From assembly GCA_014730235.1 (NCBI GenBank), contig WJIO01000241.1, positions 1 through 13,280 on the forward strand: a stretch of DNA of 13,280 nt, given 5' to 3'. Positions 5,555-12,552 of the stretch are shown in pieces. Below the pieces are notes generated by a model. That model saw only the letters and a list, made by a program, of their open reading frames with translations. It did not search any database and was not told the DNA's origin. The position numbers and the translations under genes were made by a program. Position 1 is the stretch's first letter. Each line of letters starts with the position of its first letter. This stretch comes from Candidatus Poribacteria bacterium. Its GTDB lineage: Bacteria > Poribacteria > DTPJ01 > WJIO01.

Positions 5555-8300
5555 ATGATACGCAGGAGGTTAGAGTCTTTGTTTTTAGCTTTTCCACCAG
5601 GCTGTCCAGCATATTGACCCCGTTTTTTAACATTTCATAGTCGTCCCAGACGCAGACCTCATACTCGTTGCCCGTTTTATTGCTGCGGCTTCTACACTTG
5701 ATAAACCCTCTTCCTTCCAGATCATCCAGAAAGCGTTTCAGCTGCATGGGATGAAGGCGAAAATGTTTTCGGATATCTTTGGCATAAAACACCGGGTTGC
5801 CCTCCTGGTTTTCATATAAAAGGGCTTTGAGGTTTTCAAAAAAGCCGCGGGTCTTACCGCCAAGCTCATCGGATTTTCTTAAAAGGCTTTCTTTGCTCAA
5901 AAAATTTGCCCACTCCACATCTTCCAGGGTGGTAGTAACGTAGGTATTGCCTTCCCTGTCCGTGGTTTCTTCCCTTTGTCTCTGGTTCCACAGCGTAATG
6001 GCTTTTATTAGGGTCAGGTAGTGGTTCTTTGTCCGCATCTTTTTAAAAACATGCGGCGGCAGTTCCAACGCAGGTGCAAAAGGTATGATCACCTCCATGG
6101 GGCGGATCAAGAGCTGGCAGGCTTTTAACATGCGGATCGCATCCTCATGATGCTGCATGTTGACAAGCCCTGCCGCCACCCTTCCCTGGTACTCCAATAC
6201 CTCGGCCTCATGACGGGGGTTCTCCTGGATCTGGATCAAAAAACTGCGGTTGGCATTGTCCTCATAGATCTTATCGCGCGTGGTGGCTCCGGCAACACAT
6301 ACCGGTCCTTCAACATGAAGGTACACCTGCTGGCTTTCGCCCGTGCGGCTGTTGGTGCGCGTAGAGAAGCGGGAGATCTCCTGGTTGCTCATAAGCTCGC
6401 GAAGCGGCAGCAAGGCATTGTAGGCTCCGTCCAGGTCCTCCTGAAGCAGGATCTTATGGGTTAAAAAATCTTTCGGGGTGTAATAAAGCGTGTTTTCGCT
6501 AAGCGAGGTGGTAACATGGATATGCTGGCGGGGTACGCACCCGGCAACCCCCTGCAGAAGATAGGTCTTGCCGGATCCGCTGCTGCCCATCACGATGGCA
6601 TGCAGAGGATTTTTAAAAAAGCGGGTCAGAAAGATAAAAAACAACAGTGCAGCATTGTCCTGCTGGCCGATCAGTCCCAGGTTGCCAAAAAGGGCATGGG
6701 TACGGCGGGTAAGGTCCGCAGAGCTCATAAACCGGGAGGCCCTTTGCATCTGACCCGAGGGAAAACTGTCCTTGCCCTTTTCGGCCTTCAGCTGCTCACA
6801 TCGTCGTTTTTCCTCCCGCTTTTGCTGCCGGTAACCCTCCAAAGCGCGCGTAAGGCCCGCTATGGCATTTCCAACTACACTGCTGCTGATCTCCAGCTTT
6901 TCCGAGGCCTGCTTTATGAGGCGGTCACTCTGGCTATGGCTGTAAAGATCCGCCGTATCACGGAAGCTGGCATACTCGTTGCCCCGAAGATGGATATGTA
7001 GCGTCGCACGAAGGCGGCTTACCGTATGAGTCTCGATTCCGCCCCAAAGGGTGATCTGCAGGCGGTCAGTCTCATAGCGCATATAATCCGCGCTGACCTT
7101 AAGCTTTGGAGTAGGTTCAGTGGAGATTTCCGGTGCTGGCACAGAAGGCTTGTCCTCTTTTTTATTTTCAATTGAGTTTTCGTTTTTTATTTCCGATGAT
7201 TCCGTTTCAGTTGAAAAAGAAGATTCCGGTTCCAGATGGTAGGTTCTGCGGTTTTCCAAAAGGTGAGTGAAGATCTCAGGGCTATGCAGCTGAAGCAGGC
7301 TGTTGACATCTTCCGCTCTGGGAGTATCCACCACACTGACTTTTATATCCTTGTTGGTTATAAAAAAATGCGCTGAGGTGCGTTTTATAGCCTGGCGGCC
7401 GGCAGCATCCCCATCAAAAAACAGGATTATCTCTTTAAGATCCTTCAGCTCTGCGATCGCTGTTCGGTGTTCTGCGGTAAAACCATTCGTACCGTACAAG
7501 GCCAGTATCCCGTATTGCTTTGGTATCTCCGGCAATTGCTCAAGGGTAGCTGCATCAATAATGGCTTCTGTAATAATCAGTCTTGAGACCCCCGGATCCG
7601 GATAGCCGGGATACAGCCCCCGCTGATCACCCTCCAGGTAATGGTGCTCCTGCTTTGTGGTATGACGGCCGTACAGGCTGACAACCTGGCCCGAAGGGTC
7701 CAGCAAAGGGAACACAAGGCATCCATTAAACCGGGTGTAGTAATTCCCCTCCCTCCCAAACTTATCCGGCTTGATCAGCCCGACCTGAAGTAGTGCCTGC
7801 TTCTGGTCCTTTGTGATTCCTTTGCGTTTATGAAGGGTGCCCGCATCGTAACCTACCGAGAGGTTTTTGTAATCCAACGATCGGGAGTCCAGATAATCGG
7901 TGGCCTGTTTAGGTCTGGTGGCCAGGCTGCGGACAAAATGAGTGAAAGATTTCGTGAGGATCTCTGTTCGTTGTTCAGGAGTTGTGGTAGAGTTGGTGGG
8001 AAGGAGTTTCACCCTATGGGGTGCAGGCTCTACGTGCCCGGCCAGATTCTTGGCCTTCAAAATAGCCTCATGTTTGGTGATCCCCTCCATCCGCATAATA
8101 AAATCCACCTGGTCGCCGCTGCCGGCCTCGCAGTTACTCGAAAAACAGGTCCAGGTACCGGTCTCAGGGTAAACCTGCATGCTCGGGGTCTTGTCATCAT
8201 GAAAAGGGCAGTGAAGGCGGTGGTTGCGGTCGCTCTGAAGGTGGTAGTGCTTCAGAACCGTGTTGATGGGAAGGTGTTGTTTGATTTCTGTTAACTCCAT
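5553..8300 (-). CDS. CHC2 zinc-finger/TOPRIM primase-type protein with P-loop ATPase domain
   Basis: The 915-residue product reads as a mobile-element replication protein. Residues 31-57 form a CHC2-type zinc finger (Cys31, His34, Cys52, Cys57; CPFHDDKTPS is the DnaG signature). A TOPRIM domain follows, with Glu245 in ITEAIIDA and Asp296/Asp298 in FFDGDAAG. Residues 350-400 are a Ser/Glu/Lys-rich linker holding SSFSTE, the 19-base repeat. A P-loop ATPase comes next, with Walker A GSSGSGKT (572-579) and a likely Walker B in KILLQEDLDG (616-624), then a winged-helix-like region (about 820-890). Primer synthesis plus unwinding or loading is the likely role, but a catalytic primase core between zinc finger and TOPRIM is only weakly visible. 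It is divergent from the XRE gene and its start region carries operator copies, so the repressor probably controls it. Iteron-like repeats at its 3' end fit a role in replication. Confidence 0.88.
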   Translation of the reverse strand: MELTEIKQHLPINTVLKHYHLQSDRNHRLHCPFHDDKTPSMQVYPETGTWTCFSSNCEAGSGDQVDFIMRMEGITKHEAILKAKNLAGHVEPAPHRVKLLPTNSTTTPEQRTEILTKSFTHFVRSLATRPKQATDYLDSRSLDYKNLSVGYDAGTLHKRKGITKDQKQALLQVGLIKPDKFGREGNYYTRFNGCLVFPLLDPSGQVVSLYGRHTTKQEHHYLEGDQRGLYPGYPDPGVSRLIITEAIIDAATLEQLPEIPKQYGILALYGTNGFTAEHRTAIAELKDLKEIILFFDGDAAGRQAIKRTSAHFFITNKDIKVSVVDTPRAEDVNSLLQLHSPEIFTHLLENRRTYHLEPESSFSTETESSEIKNENSIENKKEDKPSVPAPEISTEPTPKLKVSADYMRYETDRLQITLWGGIETHTVSRLRATLHIHLRGNEYASFRDTADLYSHSQSDRLIKQASEKLEISSSVVGNAIAGLTRALEGYRQQKREEKRRCEQLKAEKGKDSFPSGQMQRASRFMSSADLTRRTHALFGNLGLIGQQDNAALLFFIFLTRFFKNPLHAIVMGSSGSGKTYLLQGVAGCVPRQHIHVTTSLSENTLYYTPKDFLTHKILLQEDLDGAYNALLPLRELMSNQEISRFSTRTNSRTGESQQVYLHVEGPVCVAGATTRDKIYEDNANRSFLIQIQENPRHEAEVLEYQGRVAAGLVNMQHHEDAIRMLKACQLLIRPMEVIIPFAPALELPPHVFKKMRTKNHYLTLIKAITLWNQRQREETTDREGNTYVTTTLEDVEWANFLSKESLLRKSDELGGKTRGFFENLKALLYENQEGNPVFYAKDIRKHFRLHPMQLKRFLDDLEGRGFIKCRSRSNKTGNEYEVCVWDDYEMLKNGVNMLDSLVEKLKTKTLTSCVS
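7206..7224. repeat. 19-bp repeat in the primase gene
   Basis: Exact copy of 4656-4674, here in the codons of the low-complexity linker (residues 360-365). Confidence 0.8.
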
Positions 8301-8326
8301 TGAAAAAAGTAAAAATATTTAGATGA

Positions 8327-8339
8327 GAACTATCAGACA
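8327..8339 (+). promoter_or_regulatory. Operator-like site O1
   Basis: GAACTATCAGACA. It lies directly downstream of the primase -7 box, where the transcript should begin, so a bound repressor would block the leftward promoter. Confidence 0.65.
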
Positions 8340-8370
8340 CAAAAATATATTATATTTCCAAATCTGTCAA
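8340..8370 (-). promoter_or_regulatory. Promoter of the primase gene
   Basis: On the minus strand TTG (8370-8368) and TATTTTTG (8347-8340) are 20 bases apart, fitting the Bacteroidota -33/-7 arrangement. The ATG is about 40 bases downstream, after an A/T-rich leader. Confidence 0.55.
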
Positions 8371-8389
8371 GTAATATCCGCTTTATTTA

Positions 8390-8402
8390 TGTCTGATATT
8401 TC
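8390..8402 (-). promoter_or_regulatory. Operator-like site O2
   Basis: GAAATATCAGACA on the minus strand, inverted relative to O1 and O3. It ends two bases before the -7 box of the XRE promoter. Confidence 0.65.
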
Positions 8403-8404
8403 CG

Positions 8405-8412
8405 TAAATTTG
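8405..8412 (+). promoter_or_regulatory. -7 box of the XRE operon promoter
   Basis: TAAATTTG matches TAnnTTTG exactly and lies 38 bases before the preferred ATG. The -33 region is T-rich without a clear TTG. Confidence 0.5.
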
Positions 8413-8422
8413 CTCTATTGTT

Positions 8423-8435
8423 GAACTATCAGACA
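8423..8435 (+). promoter_or_regulatory. Operator-like site O3
   Basis: GAACTATCAGACA, identical to O1. It lies in the leader just after the expected start of the XRE transcript, suggesting autoregulation. Confidence 0.65.
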
Positions 8436-8450
8436 TTTTTTAGGCAAAAT

Positions 8451-8786
8451 ATGAACACAGGCAACATTATTACCAAGCTAAGAAGAGAGAAAGGATGGTC
8501 TCAGACTGATCTCTCAAAACAATGCGGAGTATCCCGCGAGATGGTCGGTAAATACGAACGTAACGAAGCCGTCCCTTCTATCGAAGCGGCAAAAAAAATT
8601 GCAGATACGTTCGGTGTGTCTCTGGATTACCTGGTGGGAGAAGGTATCAATGCCCATTTTGATAAAAAAACATTACAGAGGATACAAGACCTGGAACTGC
8701 TCGAAGAAGAGAAAAAAAAGACTCTCTTTGATTTGATGGATACATATATCCGTGATGCTAAAACAAGGCAGGCATATTCGGCCTGA
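8451..8786 (+). CDS. XRE-family repressor
   Basis: The 111-residue product has a classical Cro/CI-type helix-turn-helix over residues 5-60: IITKLRREKGWSQTDLSKQC, then VSREMVGKYERNEAVPS, closing with FGVSLDYLVGEG. The C-terminal 45 residues are helical and charged (LELLEEEKKKTLFDLMDTYI), a probable dimerisation segment. I chose the ATG at 8451 because the residues from an upstream start at 8418 would cover operator O3 and sit at the expected transcription start. It probably represses both the leftward replication gene and its own operon through the GAAnTATCAGACA sites, much as phage and conjugative-element repressors do. It is the first gene of a three-gene operon. Confidence 0.88.
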   Translation: MNTGNIITKLRREKGWSQTDLSKQCGVSREMVGKYERNEAVPSIEAAKKIADTFGVSLDYLVGEGINAHFDKKTLQRIQDLELLEEEKKKTLFDLMDTYIRDAKTRQAYSA

Positions 8787-8792
8787 CAATCC

Positions 8793-9038
8793 ATGCAGAA
8801 ATTGAAGTTCTCAAATTACTTCCTGCATACCAGGCAACGGCCCGACAGAAAGGATATTAAGATGGAATGGATTGAACAGGTGTACCGGTTCCCCGAACAT
8901 CAGGAAATTCAGACCGACGGAAGAAAAAGAATGTGGGGGTACATTAAAGAAGCTGACAAGTATTTACGCGTCGTGGTATTGGAAGACCATCAAACGATAC
9001 ACAACGCTTTCTTTGACAGGGATTACAAAAATGACTGA
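8793..9038 (+). CDS. Small protein of unknown function, partner of DUF2283
   Basis: The 81-residue product has an N-terminal SNYFLHTRQRPDRKDIKMEW helix-like part and a C-terminal strand-rich part, GYIKEADKYLRVVVLED then HNAFFDRDYK. I recall similar short proteins, with RPDR, EWI and HNAFFDR motifs, placed directly before DUF2283 genes in other bacteria, so the longer start at 8793 (6 bases after the XRE stop) is preferred to the ATG at 8862. Conserved Arg, His and Asp residues in a small beta-rich protein hint at a toxin-like or RNA-binding role, but this is speculation. Its stop overlaps the DUF2283 start by 8 bases. Confidence 0.7.
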   Translation: MQKLKFSNYFLHTRQRPDRKDIKMEWIEQVYRFPEHQEIQTDGRKRMWGYIKEADKYLRVVVLEDHQTIHNAFFDRDYKND

Positions 9039-9246
9039 TATGAATATTACTTACTTCAAAGATACTGATACACTGCTGGTTAATTTCAACAACAATGAAA
9101 TTGCCCATACCAGAGATCTGAATGAAAACGTTCTGGTGGAACTGGATAAAAATGGTAACGTAGTCAGCATGACCATTGAACATGCACAACAACAGACAGA
9201 GATTCAAAGCTTCTCTTTTAACCAGGTAGAAAATAAAGCGGTATAG
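9031..9246 (+). CDS. DUF2283 family protein
   Basis: The 71-residue product fits DUF2283 throughout: MNITYFKDTDTLLVNFNN, then IAHTRDLNENVLVELDKNGN, then VVSMTIEHA and the tail FSFNQV. The family is a small beta-rich fold of unknown function, often encoded next to another small protein, as here. That pairing and overlap are reminiscent of toxin-antitoxin operons, but no activity is established. ATG 9031 overlaps the previous gene; ATG 9040 is equally possible and gives the more usual N-terminus. Last gene of the rightward operon. Confidence 0.85.
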   Translation: MTDMNITYFKDTDTLLVNFNNNEIAHTRDLNENVLVELDKNGNVVSMTIEHAQQQTEIQSFSFNQVENKAV

Positions 9247-9247
9247 A

Positions 9248-9273
9248 AAAGCCCCGGAGCATTCCGAGGCTTT
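9248..9273. terminator. Bidirectional intrinsic terminator
   Basis: AAAGCCCCGGA (9248-9258) pairs with TCCGAGGCTTT (9263-9273) over a 4-base loop, with one mismatch. T-rich runs follow on both strands, so it can end the rightward XRE operon and the leftward toxin cassette transcript. It marks the right edge of the island. Confidence 0.8.
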
Positions 9274-9321
9274 CGTTTCCAGAAATATGTGATTACCCAA
9301 TTTAAGTACCACCGAACAGGA

Positions 9322-9702
9322 TCAATCTTCTAAATGACTATATGTATTAAATTTCCTTCTTGATCCATCAACCTTAATGATATATACTTCTAGAGAATTC
9401 TCAACCTTAATTATGCTATCCCCTATTTGACAATAATCAAAAAGTCCGCTATCATCTGTTTTCCAGCCTGTTAAAACAGTATCTGAATCATGGCTGATTA
9501 TTAGAGCCTCGTTCATGTGGTTTTCTTCATCAATGTATTTATCATGGATGCTACCTCTAAAGCTTTCATTTAGCCACCATTGTTTGAATTGATTCGTTCT
9601 GGATTGTTGATCATGAATTGCTTTGAAGACAGCAACAATAATTATTAGGATATATAATGGAATAAAGTATTTTTTTGATGAAGGCCAGACGCGGAATTTC
9701 AT
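9322..9702 (-). CDS. Putative immunity protein, membrane-anchored (immunity 3)
   Basis: The 126-residue product has a short basic N-terminus (MKFRVWPSSKKY) and one hydrophobic segment (about residues 12-28), then about 95 polar residues. This predicts an N-in single-pass protein with a periplasmic domain. It starts two bases after the stop of tip 3, the pattern of toxin-immunity pairs. No family is recognised. The anchor implies that the toxin acts outside the cytoplasm. Confidence 0.65.
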   Translation of the reverse strand: MKFRVWPSSKKYFIPLYILIIIVAVFKAIHDQQSRTNQFKQWWLNESFRGSIHDKYIDEENHMNEALIISHDSDTVLTGWKTDDSGLFDYCQIGDSIIKVENSLEVYIIKVDGSRRKFNTYSHLED

Positions 9703-9704
9703 GG

Positions 9705-10538
9705 CTATTTTCTAAAAAATGGTGTAATATATGTACGTGTATCCCAATTTGTATAGCCAATGTCCATACTCCATTTTGTTGGTAAGCTAAGACCAAATAT
9801 GTTATAGTCAGTTTCTATATTATAACCGTAAAATGGAGAGTCAATTTCCACTCCTACCAGAACACCTAAAGAAAACGATGTGCCAACTCCATCAAGATCT
9901 TCAATAAAAAATTGCCTATCCAAGCGTCTCCTGATTGTATATGATATCTCTGGGGCTATTGACAAGGAAAAACCACCTTCATCTGGTCTTGGAGTTTTGT
10001 ATGTTTGATATAAACCAATACCTGTTAGGCTCTTATCTGCAATCAAGCCGACATCATATCCTACACCCCAACCTGGAAATCGCCCGAATGCAGGTATTGC
10101 AAATTCTAATGAGACACCTGCTAATATGGGATCCCATATATCAGGATTTGATCGATTGGGGGCATGATTATTGCCTTGGATATGATCGAACGGATTAACT
10201 GCAGAATTTGTTCCCGGCACAAAAAATTCACCCGTCAAACGGTCATACTCAAAGTAATGCCCCCGATTACCAAATCTGTTCTGGTAGTCAAAGTAGCCCA
10301 GGTTTCTTCGCTTTGAATAACTGGTAAACTGTGAGATAAATCCATAAATCGCGTTGGTGGCTTCTTCAGAACCATAGCCAGTGCTTCCCCAGGAATCATG
10401 ACGATTCACAAAGCCTATCCCCTCGTTCAGCGCATCCCGGCCGGAAGCAAACGGTTCAAAACCACCACCTGAGGTCCATGTACCGCCAAAGGGGCCACTT
10501 CTTTCAAAAAGTGTCGAGGTAAAATTCCTTACTGCCAA
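9705..10538 (-). CDS. Displaced Rhs C-terminal toxin tip (tip 3)
   Basis: The open frame reaches from 10610 but has no ATG except near its C-terminus; the marked start is a TTG. A TAA (10611-10613) stands in frame just before the Rhs scar (SVNYTYALNNPLKYTDPSGY), so this is a cassette cut from an Rhs gene and likely silent unless recombined. After a Gly-rich part comes a linker shared with tip 1 (RHDSWGSTGYGSEEATNAIY to VNPFDH), then a unique C-terminal domain. That domain is about 150 residues of alternating Gly/aromatic strands ending in TYITPFFRK, with the look of a membrane beta-barrel and perhaps related to polymorphic toxin type 23. Function uncertain; the membrane-anchored neighbour suggests an envelope target. 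Confidence 0.7.
   Translation of the reverse strand: MAVRNFTSTLFERSGPFGGTWTSGGGFEPFASGRDALNEGIGFVNRHDSWGSTGYGSEEATNAIYGFISQFTSYSKRRNLGYFDYQNRFGNRGHYFEYDRLTGEFFVPGTNSAVNPFDHIQGNNHAPNRSNPDIWDPILAGVSLEFAIPAFGRFPGWGVGYDVGLIADKSLTGIGLYQTYKTPRPDEGGFSLSIAPEISYTIRRRLDRQFFIEDLDGVGTSFSLGVLVGVEIDSPFYGYNIETDYNIFGLSLPTKWSMDIGYTNWDTRTYITPFFRK
10183..10405 (-). repeat. 223-bp repeat, copy in tip 3
   Basis: Matches 13058-13280 with a constant offset of 2875 and no indels, and continues beyond the window edge in the other copy. It encodes the linker before the toxin domain and ends abruptly after the codons for VNPF. Confidence 0.85.
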
Positions 10539-10568
10539 TGATATTAAAAGATATCCTGAGGGGTCGGT

Positions 10569-10592
10569 GTATTTCAGGGGGTTGTTTAGGGC
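10569..10592 (-). repeat. Rhs-core scar, copy in tip 3
   Basis: Identical 24-base core described at 914-937. An in-frame TAA lies 18 bases upstream on the coding strand. Confidence 0.9.
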
Positions 10593-10621
10593 ATAGGTGT
10601 AATTAACAGATTAAATTCTCG

Positions 10622-11110
10622 TTAATCATTGAATGAATATATCAAGATTTTTTGATTTGTTCTATCAATTATGGTAATTCTATAACTATCATTATTGCTG
10701 AATTTTTTAAACCGATAGTACCCAGAAGTTTCAGTTTTGGTAGAATCAAATAGGACATTATCAGACTTATTTAAAGATTTAACATCCATGTAAATAAAAT
10801 ACTTCTCAGGTAAAGTCTCAGGAAGTTTCTCTGATATTGGTAGCTCATTAAAATCTTCAAGCTTGTTTTTTCGAATTAGTTCTGAATACTGATCTTGGGT
10901 GAGTTTTAAAATAATTTCTGTGGAACCCTCACCAGTGAATGAATAAAAGGAACTATTCTTTTCGAAATTAACTCTATTTGAAACCTTAATACCACCAATC
11001 AAATTAACAACTTTAGTTGGGCTATAAGGAGGTAAATATCTGTACAGAACTATGTAAATCAATGCAAGGGTTACAATTACATATATGAGGATTAATACTT
11101 TTTTCTTCAT
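10622..11110 (-). CDS. Putative immunity protein, membrane-anchored (immunity 2)
   Basis: The 162-residue product begins MKKK followed by a strong transmembrane segment (about 4-24), then a polar, Lys- and Ser-rich domain of about 135 residues expected in the periplasm. This topology matches the colicin M immunity protein Cmi, an N-terminally anchored periplasmic protein, which agrees with the colicin M-like motif in tip 2. It starts 11 bases after that gene. I see no sequence motif tying it to Cmi, so the parallel is topological only. Confidence 0.65.
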   Translation of the reverse strand: MKKKVLILIYVIVTLALIYIVLYRYLPPYSPTKVVNLIGGIKVSNRVNFEKNSSFYSFTGEGSTEIILKLTQDQYSELIRKNKLEDFNELPISEKLPETLPEKYFIYMDVKSLNKSDNVLFDSTKTETSGYYRFKKFSNNDSYRITIIDRTNQKILIYSFND

Positions 11111-11121
11111 CCAGATCTTTA

Positions 11122-11949
11122 TTAAGGATATCTAATATTGAACGGTCTATCTGTCAAGTTAAACCAACTCGCCATATCAATTAATTCGGTTTTCAATTGT
11201 GCATCAAAGAAACTATTCCATCGAATAGGATAAGGATTAAAATCATATACATCAAAAAAACCTATAGGATTTCCTGACAGGTCATAATACATTCTTGCAG
11301 TTCCGAATACACGTGAGTATTCAGAATCATAAAAACTTACATAACGTCGAATTGCTTCTTGATTATTATATATCACCCTGGTGCCCATACCTAAACCATT
11401 CGCATGTTGGGCAATATCATTGAATCGATTTGTAGAAAGTGTGACATCACCACCACCGGTCCAATAATTCGCGAACATTAGTTGGCTAAATTCTGAGCCT
11501 GCTCGCTTCTGTATTTGTCTTCCCAGCCAATTTAGCTCACTGAGATTTGGAATTTGATTGAATGGATCAACTTCCAAAATACCAACAGTAATGAAACCAT
11601 AGTTGCCATTGCCAATCCATTTACCATTGCTATTGAGGAATGCGGTCTCATACATGACTCTAATGCCTGTACCCAATCCTGAATATGAACCATTCCTTGC
11701 GGAGGAATACCTGCCAGAAGCACCGAAAAAATACGTTGAAGAGAAGTCTGAGGCATTCATTGTGCCCCCGGTATATCTATTGATGTAACTGCCAGATCCC
11801 CGGTCATAAGACCACCCCTGGGAAGGATGACTCGATATCAGGCCTCCGATTACAAAAGCCTGATGCCTCATTTTCATCGATTCCCACCAGTCAATAGATG
11901 GGCTGGATCCACCACCACCCCATCTGTTCAGATCCGGATAGTCATCCAT
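11122..11949 (-). CDS. Displaced Rhs C-terminal toxin tip with colicin M-like motif (tip 2)
   Basis: From the ATG the product is 275 residues. The frame runs back another 29 codons through the Rhs scar (YRYALNNPLKYTDPSGY) to a TGA at 12037-12039; other scars have a sense codon there. Near the C-terminus DVYDFNPYPIR (233-243) reproduces the spacing of the essential residues of colicin M as I recall them (D, Y, D, then H-R), with Asp233, Tyr235, Asp236 and Arg243 in place but Ile242 where His is expected. Colicin M-type enzymes cut lipid II in the periplasm and so block wall synthesis; the membrane-anchored partner fits that. The missing His could mean altered chemistry, an inactive copy or a related family. 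Without the Rhs core it is probably a stored cassette, unless started at the internal ATG. Confidence 0.65.
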   Translation of the reverse strand: MDDYPDLNRWGGGGSSPSIDWWESMKMRHQAFVIGGLISSHPSQGWSYDRGSGSYINRYTGGTMNASDFSSTYFFGASGRYSSARNGSYSGLGTGIRVMYETAFLNSNGKWIGNGNYGFITVGILEVDPFNQIPNLSELNWLGRQIQKRAGSEFSQLMFANYWTGGGDVTLSTNRFNDIAQHANGLGMGTRVIYNNQEAIRRYVSFYDSEYSRVFGTARMYYDLSGNPIGFFDVYDFNPYPIRWNSFFDAQLKTELIDMASWFNLTDRPFNIRYP

Positions 11950-12003
11950 AAGGCCGCTTGGAGTTTGTGCCAGTATTCCGATTTTATATCCTGAGGGGTC
12001 GGT

Positions 12004-12027
12004 GTATTTCAGGGGGTTGTTTAGGGC
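12004..12027 (-). repeat. Rhs-core scar, copy in tip 2
   Basis: Identical 24-base core described at 914-937. The bases just upstream read TGA TAT CGA in frame where tip 4 has TGC TAT CGA, so one base change or junction makes the stop. About 100 bases to the right, up to the end of immunity 1, hold no gene. Confidence 0.9.
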
Positions 12028-12147
12028 GTATCGATATCAGTAAAGCCAAAATCAAACAACAACTGGCTTCATAGATCGAATTCCTGAGCTTGATAAATAT
12101 TAACATATCCCAGTCGTGCTTCTCGCTATACGGCTCCTGATTAAAAT

Positions 12148-12543
12148 TTATTCAGAAAAATTTATCGAAGTAATAATAATCATTAGCACAAAAGTGCAAA
12201 TAACGTAAAGCACTGTCAATATACTGCTTAGAAGTTTTTTCCTTCTGTTCTCACTATTATATTTTTTAATTATTTCTCTGTATTTTTTTTTATACATCAA
12301 AATCAAATAACTGATAATAATAATCCCTGCGTTATATCCAAATACAGATAACTTATTACTTAACAAACCATGAATCTGATATTTTCGCCAAATCAAGATA
12401 TTAATTGTAGCAACATTAAATATTAATAACAAGCAAAACGCTATAAAAGCTAAATATTCAGGCATTCTATGTCCGTCAGGCGTAAAGATTTTCTCTGTTG
12501 CTTCAAAGAATCGTAATAACCGGTAGTATAAATAATATATCAT
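12148..12543 (-). CDS. Putative immunity protein, integral membrane (immunity 1)
   Basis: The 131-residue product has three hydrophobic segments at about 29-52, 66-84 and 104-127, separated by Lys/Arg-rich loops, so it should span the inner membrane three times. It starts 9 bases after tip 1. Multi-pass immunity proteins usually protect against pore-forming toxins, such as the channel-forming colicins, which agrees with the Gly-rich hydrophobic end of tip 1. The family is not recognised. Confidence 0.65.
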   Translation of the reverse strand: MIYYLYYRLLRFFEATEKIFTPDGHRMPEYLAFIAFCLLLIFNVATINILIWRKYQIHGLLSNKLSVFGYNAGIIIISYLILMYKKKYREIIKKYNSENRRKKLLSSILTVLYVICTFVLMIIITSINFSE

Positions 12544-12552
12544 TAATTTAGA

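Noticed and set aside
6147-7001. Plus-strand open frames opposite the primase gene
   Set aside because: Shadows of a well-supported coding frame carrying clear domains on the other strand.
8944-9312. 122-codon minus-strand frame opposite the DUF2283 gene
   Set aside because: Antisense to two well-supported genes and crosses the terminator.
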